A DNA stretch of 56,448 nt from Pedosphaera sp. (GTDB lineage: Bacteria; Verrucomicrobiota; Verrucomicrobiia; Limisphaerales; JADLHS01): the NCBI GenBank assembly GCA_009695195.1, contig SIBJ01000020.1, positions 1 through 56,448 of the forward strand. Reading direction: 5' to 3'. Every line of letters starts with the position of its first letter. Positions within the stretch are counted from its first letter, which is position 1. The position numbers and the translations under genes are program-made. Positions 17,306-24,872 of this stretch are shown here, in pieces. The notes under the pieces are model-generated. The model ran no database searches. It was not told the origin of the DNA and saw only the letters and a program-made list of their open reading frames with translations.

Positions 17306-18691
17306 ATGCTCAACTACATCTGGCTCGGCCTCGTCGTGGCAGCGGTGTTGATCGGGGCGTGGAACGACACACTGGGCGCGGTCAGCGCGGCGGCGTTCGA
17401 GCGCGCGGAATACGCGGTGATGAAACTCGCGCTGCCGCTCGCGGGCGTGATGGCGCTCTGGCTCGGGGTGATGCGGCTCGCGGAGAAGGCCGGGTTGATC
17501 CAGGTCATGGCGCGGGCGTTGCGGCCCGTAATGCGCCGGCTCTTTCCCGAGGTGCCCGTCGAGCATCCGGCGATGGGTTCGATGTTGATGAACATGGCGG
17601 CGAACATTCTCGGCCTCTCGAACGCCGCCACGCCGCTGGGCATCCGCGCGATGAAAGATTTGGAGACGCTCAATCCGCGGCCCGGCGTGGCGTCGAACGC
17701 GATGTGTACCTTCCTGGCGATCAACACGAGTTCGATTCAACTCATCCCGGCGACGGCGGTGGCGGTGCTGGCGGTGGCGCACGCGACGAATGCGTCGAGC
17801 ATCGTGGGCACGGCGATCATGGCGACGATCTGCTCGACGATCGCGGGCATCACGGCGGTGAAGTTGTTGGAGAAGTTGCCGGGGTACCGGTTGCCGCCGC
17901 TCAAAACTGGTAGGAGCCGACGTGAGGAGGCTCAAACCGACCAAGCTGAAAGCGGAATGCAGAAAGCTGAAATTGAAGAGCGCCTCCGTACGTCGTCTCC
18001 TGCAAATGGAGAGTCGCCCGCCCTCGCACCGCTGAACTGGTTGGGTTGGCTGGCGCTGGCGGTATTCGGCGGAATTTTTTGCTGGGCCTTTCTGCGCGTT
18101 GGATTTCCGGAAATCCTCGGGCGCGAGGCGTCGGCGGAACTGCTGAAGCAAAACAATTTCATCCGCGCGGTGAATGCGGTGTCGCTGCTTTCGATTCCTT
18201 TGCTGCTGTCGTTCTTTCCGCTCTACGCGTCGCTGCGGAAGGTGAAGGTGTACGAGGAATTCGTCGAGGGCGCGAAGGAAGGTTTTCAAACCGCGGTGAT
18301 GATCATGCCGTATCTGGTGGCGATTCTCGTGGCCATCGGGATGTTCCGCGAAGCGGGCGGCATCGCGATGTTGACGAACTTGCTCAAGCCCGCGCTCGAC
18401 GCCGTGCATTTCCCGACCGAGTTGCTGCCGATGTGCCTGGTGCGTCCGCTCAGCGGCAGCGGCACGCTGGGATTATTCTCCGACTTGGTGAAGGAGTTCG
18501 GGCCGGACAGCCTGCTCGCGCGCACGGCGGGGACAATTTACGGCAGCACGGAAACGACGTTTTACGTGATCGCGGTTTACTTCGGCGCGGTGAACGTCCG
18601 GCGCACGCGGCACGCCGTGCCGGCGGGATTGATCGCGGATGCGGTGGGGATTGTGGCGTCGGTGGTTATTTGCCGGATGATGTTTGGGTGA
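17306..18691 (+). CDS. spmAB: Fused spore maturation protein SpmA-SpmB (nucleoside-recognition/GATE family)
   Basis: A 461-residue membrane protein (ATG 17306; the frame upstream to 17252 is repeat-derived). The first half, about 1-200, is SpmA-like: MLNYIWLGLVVAAVLIGAWN, ANILGLSNAATPLGIRAM, NTSSIQLIP. The second half, about 235-461, is SpmB-like: EGAKEGFQTAVMIMPYLVAI, PLSGSGTLG, YGSTETTFYVIAVYFGA. In Firmicutes these are separate proteins needed for spore core dehydration, and homologues are widespread in non-sporulators with an unclear transport role. The joint between the halves contains a repeat element (17913-18000). Confidence 0.9.
   Translation: MLNYIWLGLVVAAVLIGAWNDTLGAVSAAAFERAEYAVMKLALPLAGVMALWLGVMRLAEKAGLIQVMARALRPVMRRLFPEVPVEHPAMGSMLMNMAANILGLSNAATPLGIRAMKDLETLNPRPGVASNAMCTFLAINTSSIQLIPATAVAVLAVAHATNASSIVGTAIMATICSTIAGITAVKLLEKLPGYRLPPLKTGRSRREEAQTDQAESGMQKAEIEERLRTSSPANGESPALAPLNWLGWLALAVFGGIFCWAFLRVGFPEILGREASAELLKQNNFIRAVNAVSLLSIPLLLSFFPLYASLRKVKVYEEFVEGAKEGFQTAVMIMPYLVAILVAIGMFREAGGIAMLTNLLKPALDAVHFPTELLPMCLVRPLSGSGTLGLFSDLVKEFGPDSLLARTAGTIYGSTETTFYVIAVYFGAVNVRRTRHAVPAGLIADAVGIVASVVICRMMFG
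17913..18000. repeat. Palindromic/heptamer element inside spmAB linker
   Basis: Imperfect inverted arms begin GGAGCCGACGT (17913-17933) and end ACGTCGTCTCC (17978-18000). Between them lie 7-bp units AAGCTGA, AAGCGGA, ATGCAGA, AAGCTGA, AATTGAA (17943-17977). It is translated in frame as a hydrophilic linker of about 30 residues between the SpmA and SpmB halves. Confidence 0.75.
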
Positions 18692-18709
18692 AGCCGCTGA
18701 ACGGAATTG

Positions 18710-18781
18710 AACCGCTAATCCGCGCTGATCTTCGCTGATGCTGTTTCAAGAATTAGCGTGGATCAGCGAAGATTAGCGGTT
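18710..18781. repeat. Hairpin between convergent spmAB and zinc-ribbon genes
   Basis: AACCGCTAATC (18710-18720) pairs with GATTAGCGGTT (18771-18781), extended after a bulge by TTCGCTGAT/ATCAGCGAA. It lies between two convergent genes and could terminate both. It belongs to the word-repeat hairpin class. Confidence 0.7.
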
Positions 18782-18786
18782 CGCTC

Positions 18787-19017
18787 TCAATCAAAATCCG
18801 AACAGCTCATGAAGTAATGACAGCGCGGGCAGCGGAGTTTGCATTTCTCGTTGTGCAGTTCGTGGCCGCAGCGCGGGCACCAGCGCCAGGGTTCGCCAGC
18901 AGCGGTGCCGGGAGTTGCGACACCAGCCTCGGGAACGGGCGGCGGTGAATCTGATCCTTGAACGCGTGCTGGCTGGGTCACGGAGGTTTTTCTAGCGCAC
19001 TGTTTGCTGCCGCGCAA
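18787..19017 (-). CDS. Small zinc-ribbon protein
   Basis: A 76-residue protein whose C-terminal half is a compact zinc ribbon: CPRCGHELHNEKC, then CPRCHYFMSCSDFD. The N-terminal 40 residues are low-complexity Pro/Ala, and the true start may lie further in. The cysteine-rich end is the kind of small protein recurring in Verrucomicrobia and Planctomycetes genomes. A role in RNA or DNA binding is possible but not shown. Confidence 0.6.
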   Translation of the reverse strand: MRGSKQCARKTSVTQPARVQGSDSPPPVPEAGVATPGTAAGEPWRWCPRCGHELHNEKCKLRCPRCHYFMSCSDFD

Positions 19018-19118
19018 GTTCGCAAACTCTTGCCCTCTCCCATCCGATGGGAGAGGGAGAATCGTTCACAGTCTCTTTCGCGAATCTGAGCGCGTTTATC
19101 GCTCGACGGTTGCTGCGC

Positions 19119-19590
19119 TTACTTCGACAGAATCCATTTGAAGAGCTTGGCAAAACTCGGCGCCTGCCCCTGCGCGAGGATGCCGATGCGGAAGATTTTC
19201 GGGCCGGCCCAGACGCAGGCGAACATGAAGATCGTCGTCAGCACCACGCCGAGCGCGATCTCCCACCACGGCAGGCCGGGCGGGATGGCGATGCGCAGCA
19301 GCAGCAGGCTCGGCGTCGCCGGCGGGAAAAGGGTGAAACACCGCGCAAAGGTGCTGCCGGGCGATTGCATGATCGGCATGAACACGAAGTGCGGCGGCGA
19401 TGAACTGGATTTTCTGCGCCATGCCCTTGGAGAGCGCTTCGACCTTGTGGTTCGCCCATTTCTCCAGGCCCAGCTTCGCCAGCCAGTGGCCGATGGCTTC
19501 GCGCGTGTCGCGGTGGTTCATGCCCTTGAGCGCGGCGTAATACGCCAGCACGCGGCGGACGGCAGCGGGGCGAGTCGGGTGGCGAAATGG
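19119..19590 (-). pseudogene. ABC transporter remnant (ATPase piece joined to permease tail)
   Basis: On the minus strand, about 19410-19590 encode an ABC-ATPase interior (VLAYYAALKGMNHRDTREAI, then VEALSKGMAQKIQF). In a shifted frame, 19119-19405 encode the C-terminus of an ABC-2 permease (FMPIMQSPGSTFARCFTLFP, ending LFKWILSK). In intact systems these are two adjacent genes of about 300 and 400 codons. Here the ATPase lacks Walker A and B and the permease lacks its first membrane part. The pieces are fused by a deletion, so this is a dead transporter of the NatAB type. Confidence 0.75.
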
Positions 19591-19952
19591 GACGGCAGCT
19601 CGTGGTTTGCTTTGGGGTCGGGATTGAACAACGATGTCCAAGCGCTGGCAGTATCGGGCAGCGACCTCTACGTGGGGGGGGCAATTTCGACACCGCAGGT
19701 GGGAAGCTGTCCGCCGACTTGGCCAAGGTGTTGGGCCGAGCAGTTTTTACTTCGGTGGCACCCAATCCGTCCGGGACGGAGGCGCTCTTGACCTTCGCAA
19801 CTGCTCCCGGCGCATCATTACACTTGCTGAGTTCGACGAACCTGACCACTTGGGAAACCAATTCCACAGTCGTTGCCGTCGGCGTGACGAATTCGGTGTC
19901 CGTCAACCTCACCCAGCCGCAAGAATTTTTTCGGTTGCGACGACTGCCGTAG
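19563..19952 (+). pseudogene. Remnant of a secreted beta-propeller-type protein
   Basis: One frame reads ASRVAKWDGSSWFALGSGL and then NNDVQALAVSGSDLYVGG, the repeat style of large secreted 'WDGSSW.ALG' proteins. After an eight-G run at 19674-19681 the sequence continues in another frame as NFDTAGGKLSADLAKVLG and ends FFRLRRLP, a C-terminal module also seen in the protein at 24873-26678. A homopolymer slip therefore separates the two parts, and the 5' end of the gene is missing. It adjoins the ABC remnant head-on, marking a rearrangement breakpoint near 19563-19590. Confidence 0.75.
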
Positions 19953-20012
19953 CTGACGCACACGCCCGCGGTTGCGTTGACCACTCCACACATTGCTGCC
20001 AACCTTGGTGCG

Positions 20013-20087
20013 ATGTTCGAGTTCGTCTCGGATTACGCACCTACCGGCGACCAACCGCAAGCGATTGCGAAGCCGACGGACGGCGTT
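20013..20087 (+). pseudogene. Truncated second copy of the uvrB 5' end
   Basis: This begins [20 protein letters not shown], nearly the start of the intact uvrB at 20949. About 25 codons align at roughly 82% DNA identity, and most differences are synonymous third positions. Similarity then stops. It lies 936 bp upstream of uvrB with the small ORF, mntA and hepT between the two copies. The synonymous pattern points to a functional homologous uvrB as the source, later truncated, rather than random decay of a tandem copy. Confidence 0.85.
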
Positions 20088-20129
20088 CCGCTTGCATCAA
20101 CCGCGCGGAAGGGATAGTTTTCGAGCGTC

Positions 20130-20294
20130 ATGAAACGGACAGCCCACAAGCGGAAGAAACTGGATTACCCGGAGGTGACCAACGGCACGCGCTGGGCCGC
20201 TGAAGCGCGCCGGCTCGCCAGCAAGCTGACCCCGGAAGAAGAAGCCGAGCACTGCGCGCGTGCAAGGGTCAAAATCTATGGCGGACAGCTATGA
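20130..20294 (+). CDS. Small basic/acidic protein coupled to mntA (54 residues)
   Basis: A 54-codon ORF starting MKRTAHKRKKLDYPEVTNGT and ending KIYGGQL. Its stop overlaps the mntA start (ATGA at 20291-20294). The basic N-terminus and EEEAE segment resemble small antitoxin or accessory proteins, but I recognise no family. The 4-bp overlap and its place between the uvrB fragment and mntA argue that it travels with the cassette. Confidence 0.6.
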   Translation: MKRTAHKRKKLDYPEVTNGTRWAAEARRLASKLTPEEEAEHCARARVKIYGGQL

Positions 20295-20599
20295 AAGTGC
20301 AATTCGACACGCCCGCTTTAGCAAAACTTTGCCGTGAGCGCGGCATTGCCAGGCTGGAATTGTTCGGCTCGGCGGTGGGTGAAGATTTTCGAGCGGACAG
20401 TGATGTGGACTTGCTTTGCACGCTGCGGCCGGAGGTGAAGTGCGGTTTGTTCGAGTGGGTTGCCATCAAGTTCGCGTTTGAGGAGTTCTTTGACCGCCCG
20501 GTTGACCTCGTCAGCCGCCCCGGCATCGAGGCGAGCAAGAACCGTTTTCGCAAGCACGCCATCCTCACGACCGCGACCCCCATCTATGTCGAAGGATAA
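20291..20599 (+). CDS. mntA: MNT-type nucleotidyltransferase antitoxin
   Basis: A 102-residue minimal nucleotidyltransferase with the full motif GSAVGEDFRADSDVDLL (GSx10DxD). In MntA-HepT systems this enzyme AMPylates the HEPN toxin and inactivates it. It overlaps hepT by 14 bp and the preceding small ORF by 4 bp, forming one operon. Motifs look intact. Confidence 0.88.
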   Translation: MKVQFDTPALAKLCRERGIARLELFGSAVGEDFRADSDVDLLCTLRPEVKCGLFEWVAIKFAFEEFFDRPVDLVSRPGIEASKNRFRKHAILTTATPIYVEG

Positions 20600-20936
20600 C
20601 GCCTATCTGGAAGACAGCTTTCATGCGGCGAAGGCGATCCGACAGTTCACCAGCGGGGTGACTTTGGCGCAGTTCAAGGCCAACGAGGAAAAATACGAGG
20701 CCGTCAACCGCATATTCCAGATCATCGGCGAAGCGGCACAAAGACTGTCTCTCGAAGCCAGAAATGCCTTCCCGGAAATTCCTTGGAACCTCAACACGGC
20801 GATGCGGAACATCATTGTTCACGACTATGACGACGTGGATTTGGCCAGCGTCTGGGACACGGCACAAAACAGGCTTCCGCCGCTGATCGCGCGCTTGGAG
20901 GAATACTTCACCGCAAATCCGCCTCCGGAAGCTTAG
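20586..20936 (+). CDS. hepT: HEPN-domain RNase toxin (DUF86)
   Basis: A 116-residue helical protein starting MSKDNAYLEDSF. It has the HEPN catalytic RX4H motif in MRNIIVHDYDDVD, including the nearby Tyr that is AMPylated in related toxins. HepT cleaves RNA when released from MntA. The start at 20586 was chosen because the longer frame back to 20460 is a shadow of mntA. uvrB begins 12 bp after its stop, so uvrB may now be transcribed from the cassette promoter. Confidence 0.88.
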   Translation: MSKDNAYLEDSFHAAKAIRQFTSGVTLAQFKANEEKYEAVNRIFQIIGEAAQRLSLEARNAFPEIPWNLNTAMRNIIVHDYDDVDLASVWDTAQNRLPPLIARLEEYFTANPPPEA

Positions 20937-20948
20937 TTCTTCCGCGCG

Positions 20949-23075
20949 ATGTTTGAACTCGTCTCCGATTACGCGCCCGCTGGAGATCAGCCGCAAGCGA
21001 TTGCGAAGCTGACCGACGGTTTGTTGTCCGGCGCGAAGCATCAGGTGCTGCTCGGCGTCACGGGGTCGGGCAAGACGTTCACGATTGCGAACGTAATCAG
21101 GAACGTGAACAAGCCGACGCTCGTCATCTCGCACAACAAGACGCTCGCGGCGCAGCTTTACGCCGAGTTCAAAAGTTTTTTTCCGAAGAACGCCGTCGAA
21201 TACTTCGTCAGCTATTTCGATTTTTATCAGCCGGAGGCCTACATCCCGCGCACGGACACGTTCATCGAAAAGGATTCTTCGACCAACGACGACATCGAGC
21301 GGATGCGGCTCTCGGCGATGAGTTCGCTGTTCGCGCGGCGCGATGTGATCGTCGTGGCCAGCGTGTCGTGCATCTACGGCATCGGCAGCAAGGAGGATTA
21401 CGAGGCGATGCTCATTCACGTTCAGGTCGGGCAATCGCTCACGCGCGAGCACCTGCTCGAAAAGCTCATCAACATGCAATACAACCGCAATGACATCACC
21501 TTCGAGCGCGGCCAGTTCCGCGTGCGCGGCGATGTGATCGAGCTTTGTCCGGCTTACACCGAGGATGGGTTGCGCATCGAGTTTTTCGGCGACACGGTGG
21601 AGCGCATTACGCGCTTCGAGCCGATGACGGGAAATAAAATCGCGCAGCTTGAGCATGTGACGGTGTTTCCGGGAAAACAATTCGTCACGACGAACGAGAA
21701 GATTAAGCGCGCCGGCGTCGCCATCCGCGAGGAATTGGGCGAACGCATCCGCGAGTTTGAAAAGCAGGGCAAACTGCTCGAAGCCCAACGCATCAAGCAA
21801 CGCACGGAGTTCGATCTGGAGATGATGGAGGAGATGGGATTCTGCTCCGGCATCGAGAATTATTCGCGGCACATCGCCGGGCGTCCGGCGGGTTCGCGGC
21901 CCGCGACGGTCATTGATTTCTTTCCGAAGGATTTTCTGCTCGTGATGGATGAATCGCACGTCAGCGTGCCGCAGATCGGCGGGATGTTTGAGGGCGACAA
22001 GTCGCGCAAGACGGTGCTCGTGAACTATGGCTTCCGGCTGCCGAGCGCGCTGGATAATCGCCCGCTGAAGTTCGACGAGTTTCAGGCGATGATGAACCAG
22101 ACGATTTACGCAAGCGCGACACCGGCGAAGCGGGAGATCGAGTGGGCAAGGGAGAGTGCCATGGTGATTCGTAGCGGCTTTCGGGAGAAAGCCGGTGAAA
22201 TTGGCGGCGCTCTGCCGAGCGCCGCTACGCAGCCCGGCGTCACCGAACTCGTCGTGCGCCCGACCGGTCTCATTGATCCCAAGGTCACGCTCAAGCCGCT
22301 CAAGGGCCAGATTGACGATCTCATCGAGGAATGTCGCAAACGCGCCGACTCGAAGGAACGCATTCTTGTGACCACACTCACCAAGCGCACCGCCGAGGAG
22401 TTGACCGATTACCTGCGCGACATCGGCGTGAATGTGCGCTACCTGCACAGCGAGATTGACGCGATTGAGCGCGTGGAGATTCTGCGCGCGTTGCGCAAGG
22501 GCGAGTTCGACGTGCTCGTCGGCATCAACCTACTGCGCGAGGGCCTCGATCTCCCGGAAGTTTCGCTCGTCGCCATTCTCGATGCGGACAAGGAAGGTTT
22601 TCTCCGCAGCGAAACGAGTTTGATCCAGACGGCGGGCCGCGCCGCGCGCCATCTCAACGGCGAAGTCATCCTCTACGCCGACGTGATGACGGACAGCATC
22701 AAGAGATTTCTGGCCGTCACCGACTATCGCCGCAAGAAACAAGTCGCCTACAACGCCGAGCACAACATCACGCCTCGCAGCGTCGTCCGCGCGGTGGAAG
22801 AAAGTCTTGTCGTCCGCGAAGAGACGCGCGCGCAGGCCGCCGGCGTGTTGCGCGACGCGGGCATGGACGTGGACATCACCGAGACGATCAAGGAACTCGA
22901 AGACGAGATGCTAACCGCCGCGAACAACCTGGAGTTCGAGAAAGCCGCGTTGATGCGCGACCAGATCAAAGAGTTGAAGCGCGCGATTGACGGTTCGCAA
23001 CCGGCGAAGGAATCGCCGACAGCGCGCCCGATCACTTATGGAAAATCGCGAGGCAAGTCACGCGCGCCGCGGTAG
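20949..23075 (+). CDS. uvrB: Excinuclease ABC subunit B
   Basis: A 708-residue UvrB helicase-like damage-verification protein, longer than the usual 660-680. Walker A is [10 protein letters not shown], the beta-hairpin region is [16 protein letters not shown], helicase motifs include [19 protein letters not shown] and QTAGRAARH, and a C-terminal UVR motif ([14 protein letters not shown]) binds UvrC. Residues about 405-430 ([20 protein letters not shown]) do not belong to the family and come from the palindromic element at 22170-22229. The rest of the protein is intact. A truncated copy of its 5' end lies upstream across the mntA-hepT cassette. Confidence 0.96.
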   Translation: MFELVSDYAPAGDQPQAIAKLTDGLLSGAKHQVLLGVTGSGKTFTIANVIRNVNKPTLVISHNKTLAAQLYAEFKSFFPKNAVEYFVSYFDFYQPEAYIPRTDTFIEKDSSTNDDIERMRLSAMSSLFARRDVIVVASVSCIYGIGSKEDYEAMLIHVQVGQSLTREHLLEKLINMQYNRNDITFERGQFRVRGDVIELCPAYTEDGLRIEFFGDTVERITRFEPMTGNKIAQLEHVTVFPGKQFVTTNEKIKRAGVAIREELGERIREFEKQGKLLEAQRIKQRTEFDLEMMEEMGFCSGIENYSRHIAGRPAGSRPATVIDFFPKDFLLVMDESHVSVPQIGGMFEGDKSRKTVLVNYGFRLPSALDNRPLKFDEFQAMMNQTIYASATPAKREIEWARESAMVIRSGFREKAGEIGGALPSAATQPGVTELVVRPTGLIDPKVTLKPLKGQIDDLIEECRKRADSKERILVTTLTKRTAEELTDYLRDIGVNVRYLHSEIDAIERVEILRALRKGEFDVLVGINLLREGLDLPEVSLVAILDADKEGFLRSETSLIQTAGRAARHLNGEVILYADVMTDSIKRFLAVTDYRRKKQVAYNAEHNITPRSVVRAVEESLVVREETRAQAAGVLRDAGMDVDITETIKELEDEMLTAANNLEFEKAALMRDQIKELKRAIDGSQPAKESPTARPITYGKSRGKSRAPR
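22170..22229. repeat. Three-way-junction palindromic element inside uvrB
   Basis: Outer arms CGTAGCGGC (22170-22178) and GCCGCTACG (22221-22229) enclose two further hairpins: GGCTTT/AAAGCC (22176-22193) and GGCGCTC/GAGCGCC (22206-22223). The single strand could thus fold like a cloverleaf. It is translated in frame without stops. Confidence 0.8.
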
Positions 23076-24072
23076 CCACCCGCGGTGGCGGCGGATGGCG
23101 TGGATCGCGCTCCTCGCGCCGTTGTTGGCCGCGCCGATCGCCCGTGCCGGTGAATACGATGCGACCCATCCACTCGTCAAAGTCGTCGCCAGCCAGGTGC
23201 GCTCGAATGAGCTGGCGCAACTCCTGCGCCAGTTGACCGGCGCGGAGGCGGTGAGCACCAACGGCAAACCGGCGTTCATCACCGCCCGGCACACGACCTC
23301 CGGCAAACCGCTGCGGCTCGCGTTGAATTTTGCCGGTGAACAGTTCGCGGCGGCGGGACTGGCGGTGGAATATCACGGCTGGTCGCGCGCGGGCTACACG
23401 AATCGTAATCTCATCGCCACGCAACCCGGCACGACGCGCGCCAACGAATACATCTGGTTCACCGCGCACCTCGATGTGCGCAGTCTCGAAGCCCGCGCGC
23501 CGGGCGCGGACGACAATGCCAGCGGTTGCGCCGCGGTGCTGGTGGCGGCGAAAATCCTGAGCCGGTTCAATTTCGAACGCACGATCCGCTACGCGCTTTT
23601 CACCGGCGAGGAGCAGGGTGGATTGGGCAGCGCGGTCGAAGCGGACCGGGCGCGCGCTGCGGGCGAGAACATCGTGGGCGTGATCAACGCGGACATGATC
23701 GCCTGGGATAAACGCGGCCCGCCGGTGTTGCGCATCGTCACACGCACGAATTCACATCCACAGTTCGCGCAAGACCTGGCGCTGGCGGCGGCGGTCACGA
23801 ACGTGATTCAAAGCTGCGGGCTGGGCCGCGAACTGTCACCCGTCATCACGATGACGGGTAACGAGGCCAGCGACCACGCCTCGTTCTGGGAACGTGGTTA
23901 CCCGGCCGTGCTGGTCTCCGAAGATTTCACGCGCGACGGCAATCCCTTTTACCACACGCCGAAGGATACCCTCGCGCGCGTGAACTGGCGGTATTTCACC
24001 GCCGCGGTTCGCGCGTTGACCGCCAGCGTCGCAGAACTCGCCGGGCCGGTGGGAAGGTCCCCGATCCGATGA
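23038..24072 (+). CDS. Secreted M28-family zinc aminopeptidase
   Basis: A 344-residue protein with a basic N-region, then a signal peptide core ([17 protein letters not shown]). The M28 zinc ligands are in place: His in FTAHLDVRS, Asp in PGADDNASG, Glu-Glu in FTGEEQGG, Asp in NADMIAWD, His in FYHTPKDT. Such enzymes remove N-terminal residues from peptides using two zinc ions. The start at 23038 overlaps uvrB by 38 bp; ATG 23095 is an alternative but lacks a charged N-region. No operon partner downstream, because the next gene is convergent. Confidence 0.88.
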   Translation: MENREASHARRGSHPRWRRMAWIALLAPLLAAPIARAGEYDATHPLVKVVASQVRSNELAQLLRQLTGAEAVSTNGKPAFITARHTTSGKPLRLALNFAGEQFAAAGLAVEYHGWSRAGYTNRNLIATQPGTTRANEYIWFTAHLDVRSLEARAPGADDNASGCAAVLVAAKILSRFNFERTIRYALFTGEEQGGLGSAVEADRARAAGENIVGVINADMIAWDKRGPPVLRIVTRTNSHPQFAQDLALAAAVTNVIQSCGLGRELSPVITMTGNEASDHASFWERGYPAVLVSEDFTRDGNPFYHTPKDTLARVNWRYFTAAVRALTASVAELAGPVGRSPIR

Positions 24073-24090
24073 TTTTCGCGGGCGGCCGGA

Positions 24091-24639
24091 CTACGCCTTC
24101 TTGTCGCCAAGCCGCGTCAGCGCGTAAATCAGCGCCGCCGGAATCCCCGCCACCAACGCCATCGCGATGAAGATGCCCGAGCCTTCGCCGCGTTTGCGGA
24201 TGTCGGTGAAGATCCAGATCGCGAGCAGGACGTTGCAGATGATGCCGATGAGGAACAGCAGGCGAAACAAATCGTGCAATCCATTCGACGCCTTGCCGGC
24301 CTGCATATTCTGCGGGCCGACGGGCGCTCCCGGTGCGCCGGGCGGCGAAAACTGTTGACGCATTTTACCGATCTCCTGTCTGCCAGCCGGTCGTTGACGC
24401 CCGGCTTGAGGCTCGCCTTGGGGCCCGGCTTGAGGCCCGCCTTGCCGTTCCATTTGCGCGCCGAGCCGGCGCATGAATTGTTCCTGGCGCTCGGCCATTT
24501 CATTGACGCGCTTCTCCAATCGTTCGAGCCGGTCGCCCGAGACGTTGCGCTCTTGAACGGCGGTTGGCGTCGCCTGCCCGAACCCGCCCAGTCCCGCGAT
24601 CACCGCGACCAGGCACAACTTCGACATTAGTTTTTTCAT
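24091..24639 (-). CDS. Hypothetical membrane protein with signal peptide and coiled coil
   Basis: A 182-residue protein. It has a signal peptide (KKLMSKLCLVAVIAGLGG), a coiled coil with the core RLERLEKRVNEMAERQEQF, a Gly/Pro/Gln-rich spacer, then two membrane segments (LFRLLFLIGIICNVLLAIWI and IFIAMALVAGIPAALIYAL). The ATG at 24639 follows a GAGAAAG ribosome-binding site. The open frame upstream is not protein-like. Function unknown. The 233 bp to the divergent gene at 24873 hold no gene and presumably both promoters. Confidence 0.75.
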   Translation of the reverse strand: MKKLMSKLCLVAVIAGLGGFGQATPTAVQERNVSGDRLERLEKRVNEMAERQEQFMRRLGAQMERQGGPQAGPQGEPQAGRQRPAGRQEIGKMRQQFSPPGAPGAPVGPQNMQAGKASNGLHDLFRLLFLIGIICNVLLAIWIFTDIRKRGEGSGIFIAMALVAGIPAALIYALTRLGDKKA

Positions 24640-24872
24640 GATTTGATCTTTCTCTCGTGGTGGTTTGGAAAACCGGTTCCGCCCCGGAAATCGCCGGGAC
24701 GTCGCACCGGCGGGAGCCGGTTTCCCGCTGCATACGCGAAACATCCTGAACCTCGCGTCGTTCAAGTCAAGGCTTGCGCCCACTTTTCCGTGCCGGCCAA
24801 AGACGTCGTTATATTGCAAAAAGGAGGCGAAACGATGATTCGCGCGGCACGCAACGTGCATCACGCAACGCC

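Noticed and set aside
16886..18409. A 507-codon minus-strand frame across the ankyrin protein end and spmAB
   Set aside because: It runs through the heptamer hairpin and two real genes; composition is shadow-like.
20949..21023. uvrB stump explained as ordinary target-site duplication of a transposon
   Set aside because: The copies differ at ~18% of sites with mostly synonymous changes, so they are not a recent short duplication; transposon ends are also absent.
20565..22448. A 627-codon open frame on the strand opposite uvrB
   Set aside because: It mirrors the codon structure of uvrB in GC-rich DNA and has low-complexity His/Arg-rich composition with no recognisable domain; an antisense shadow.
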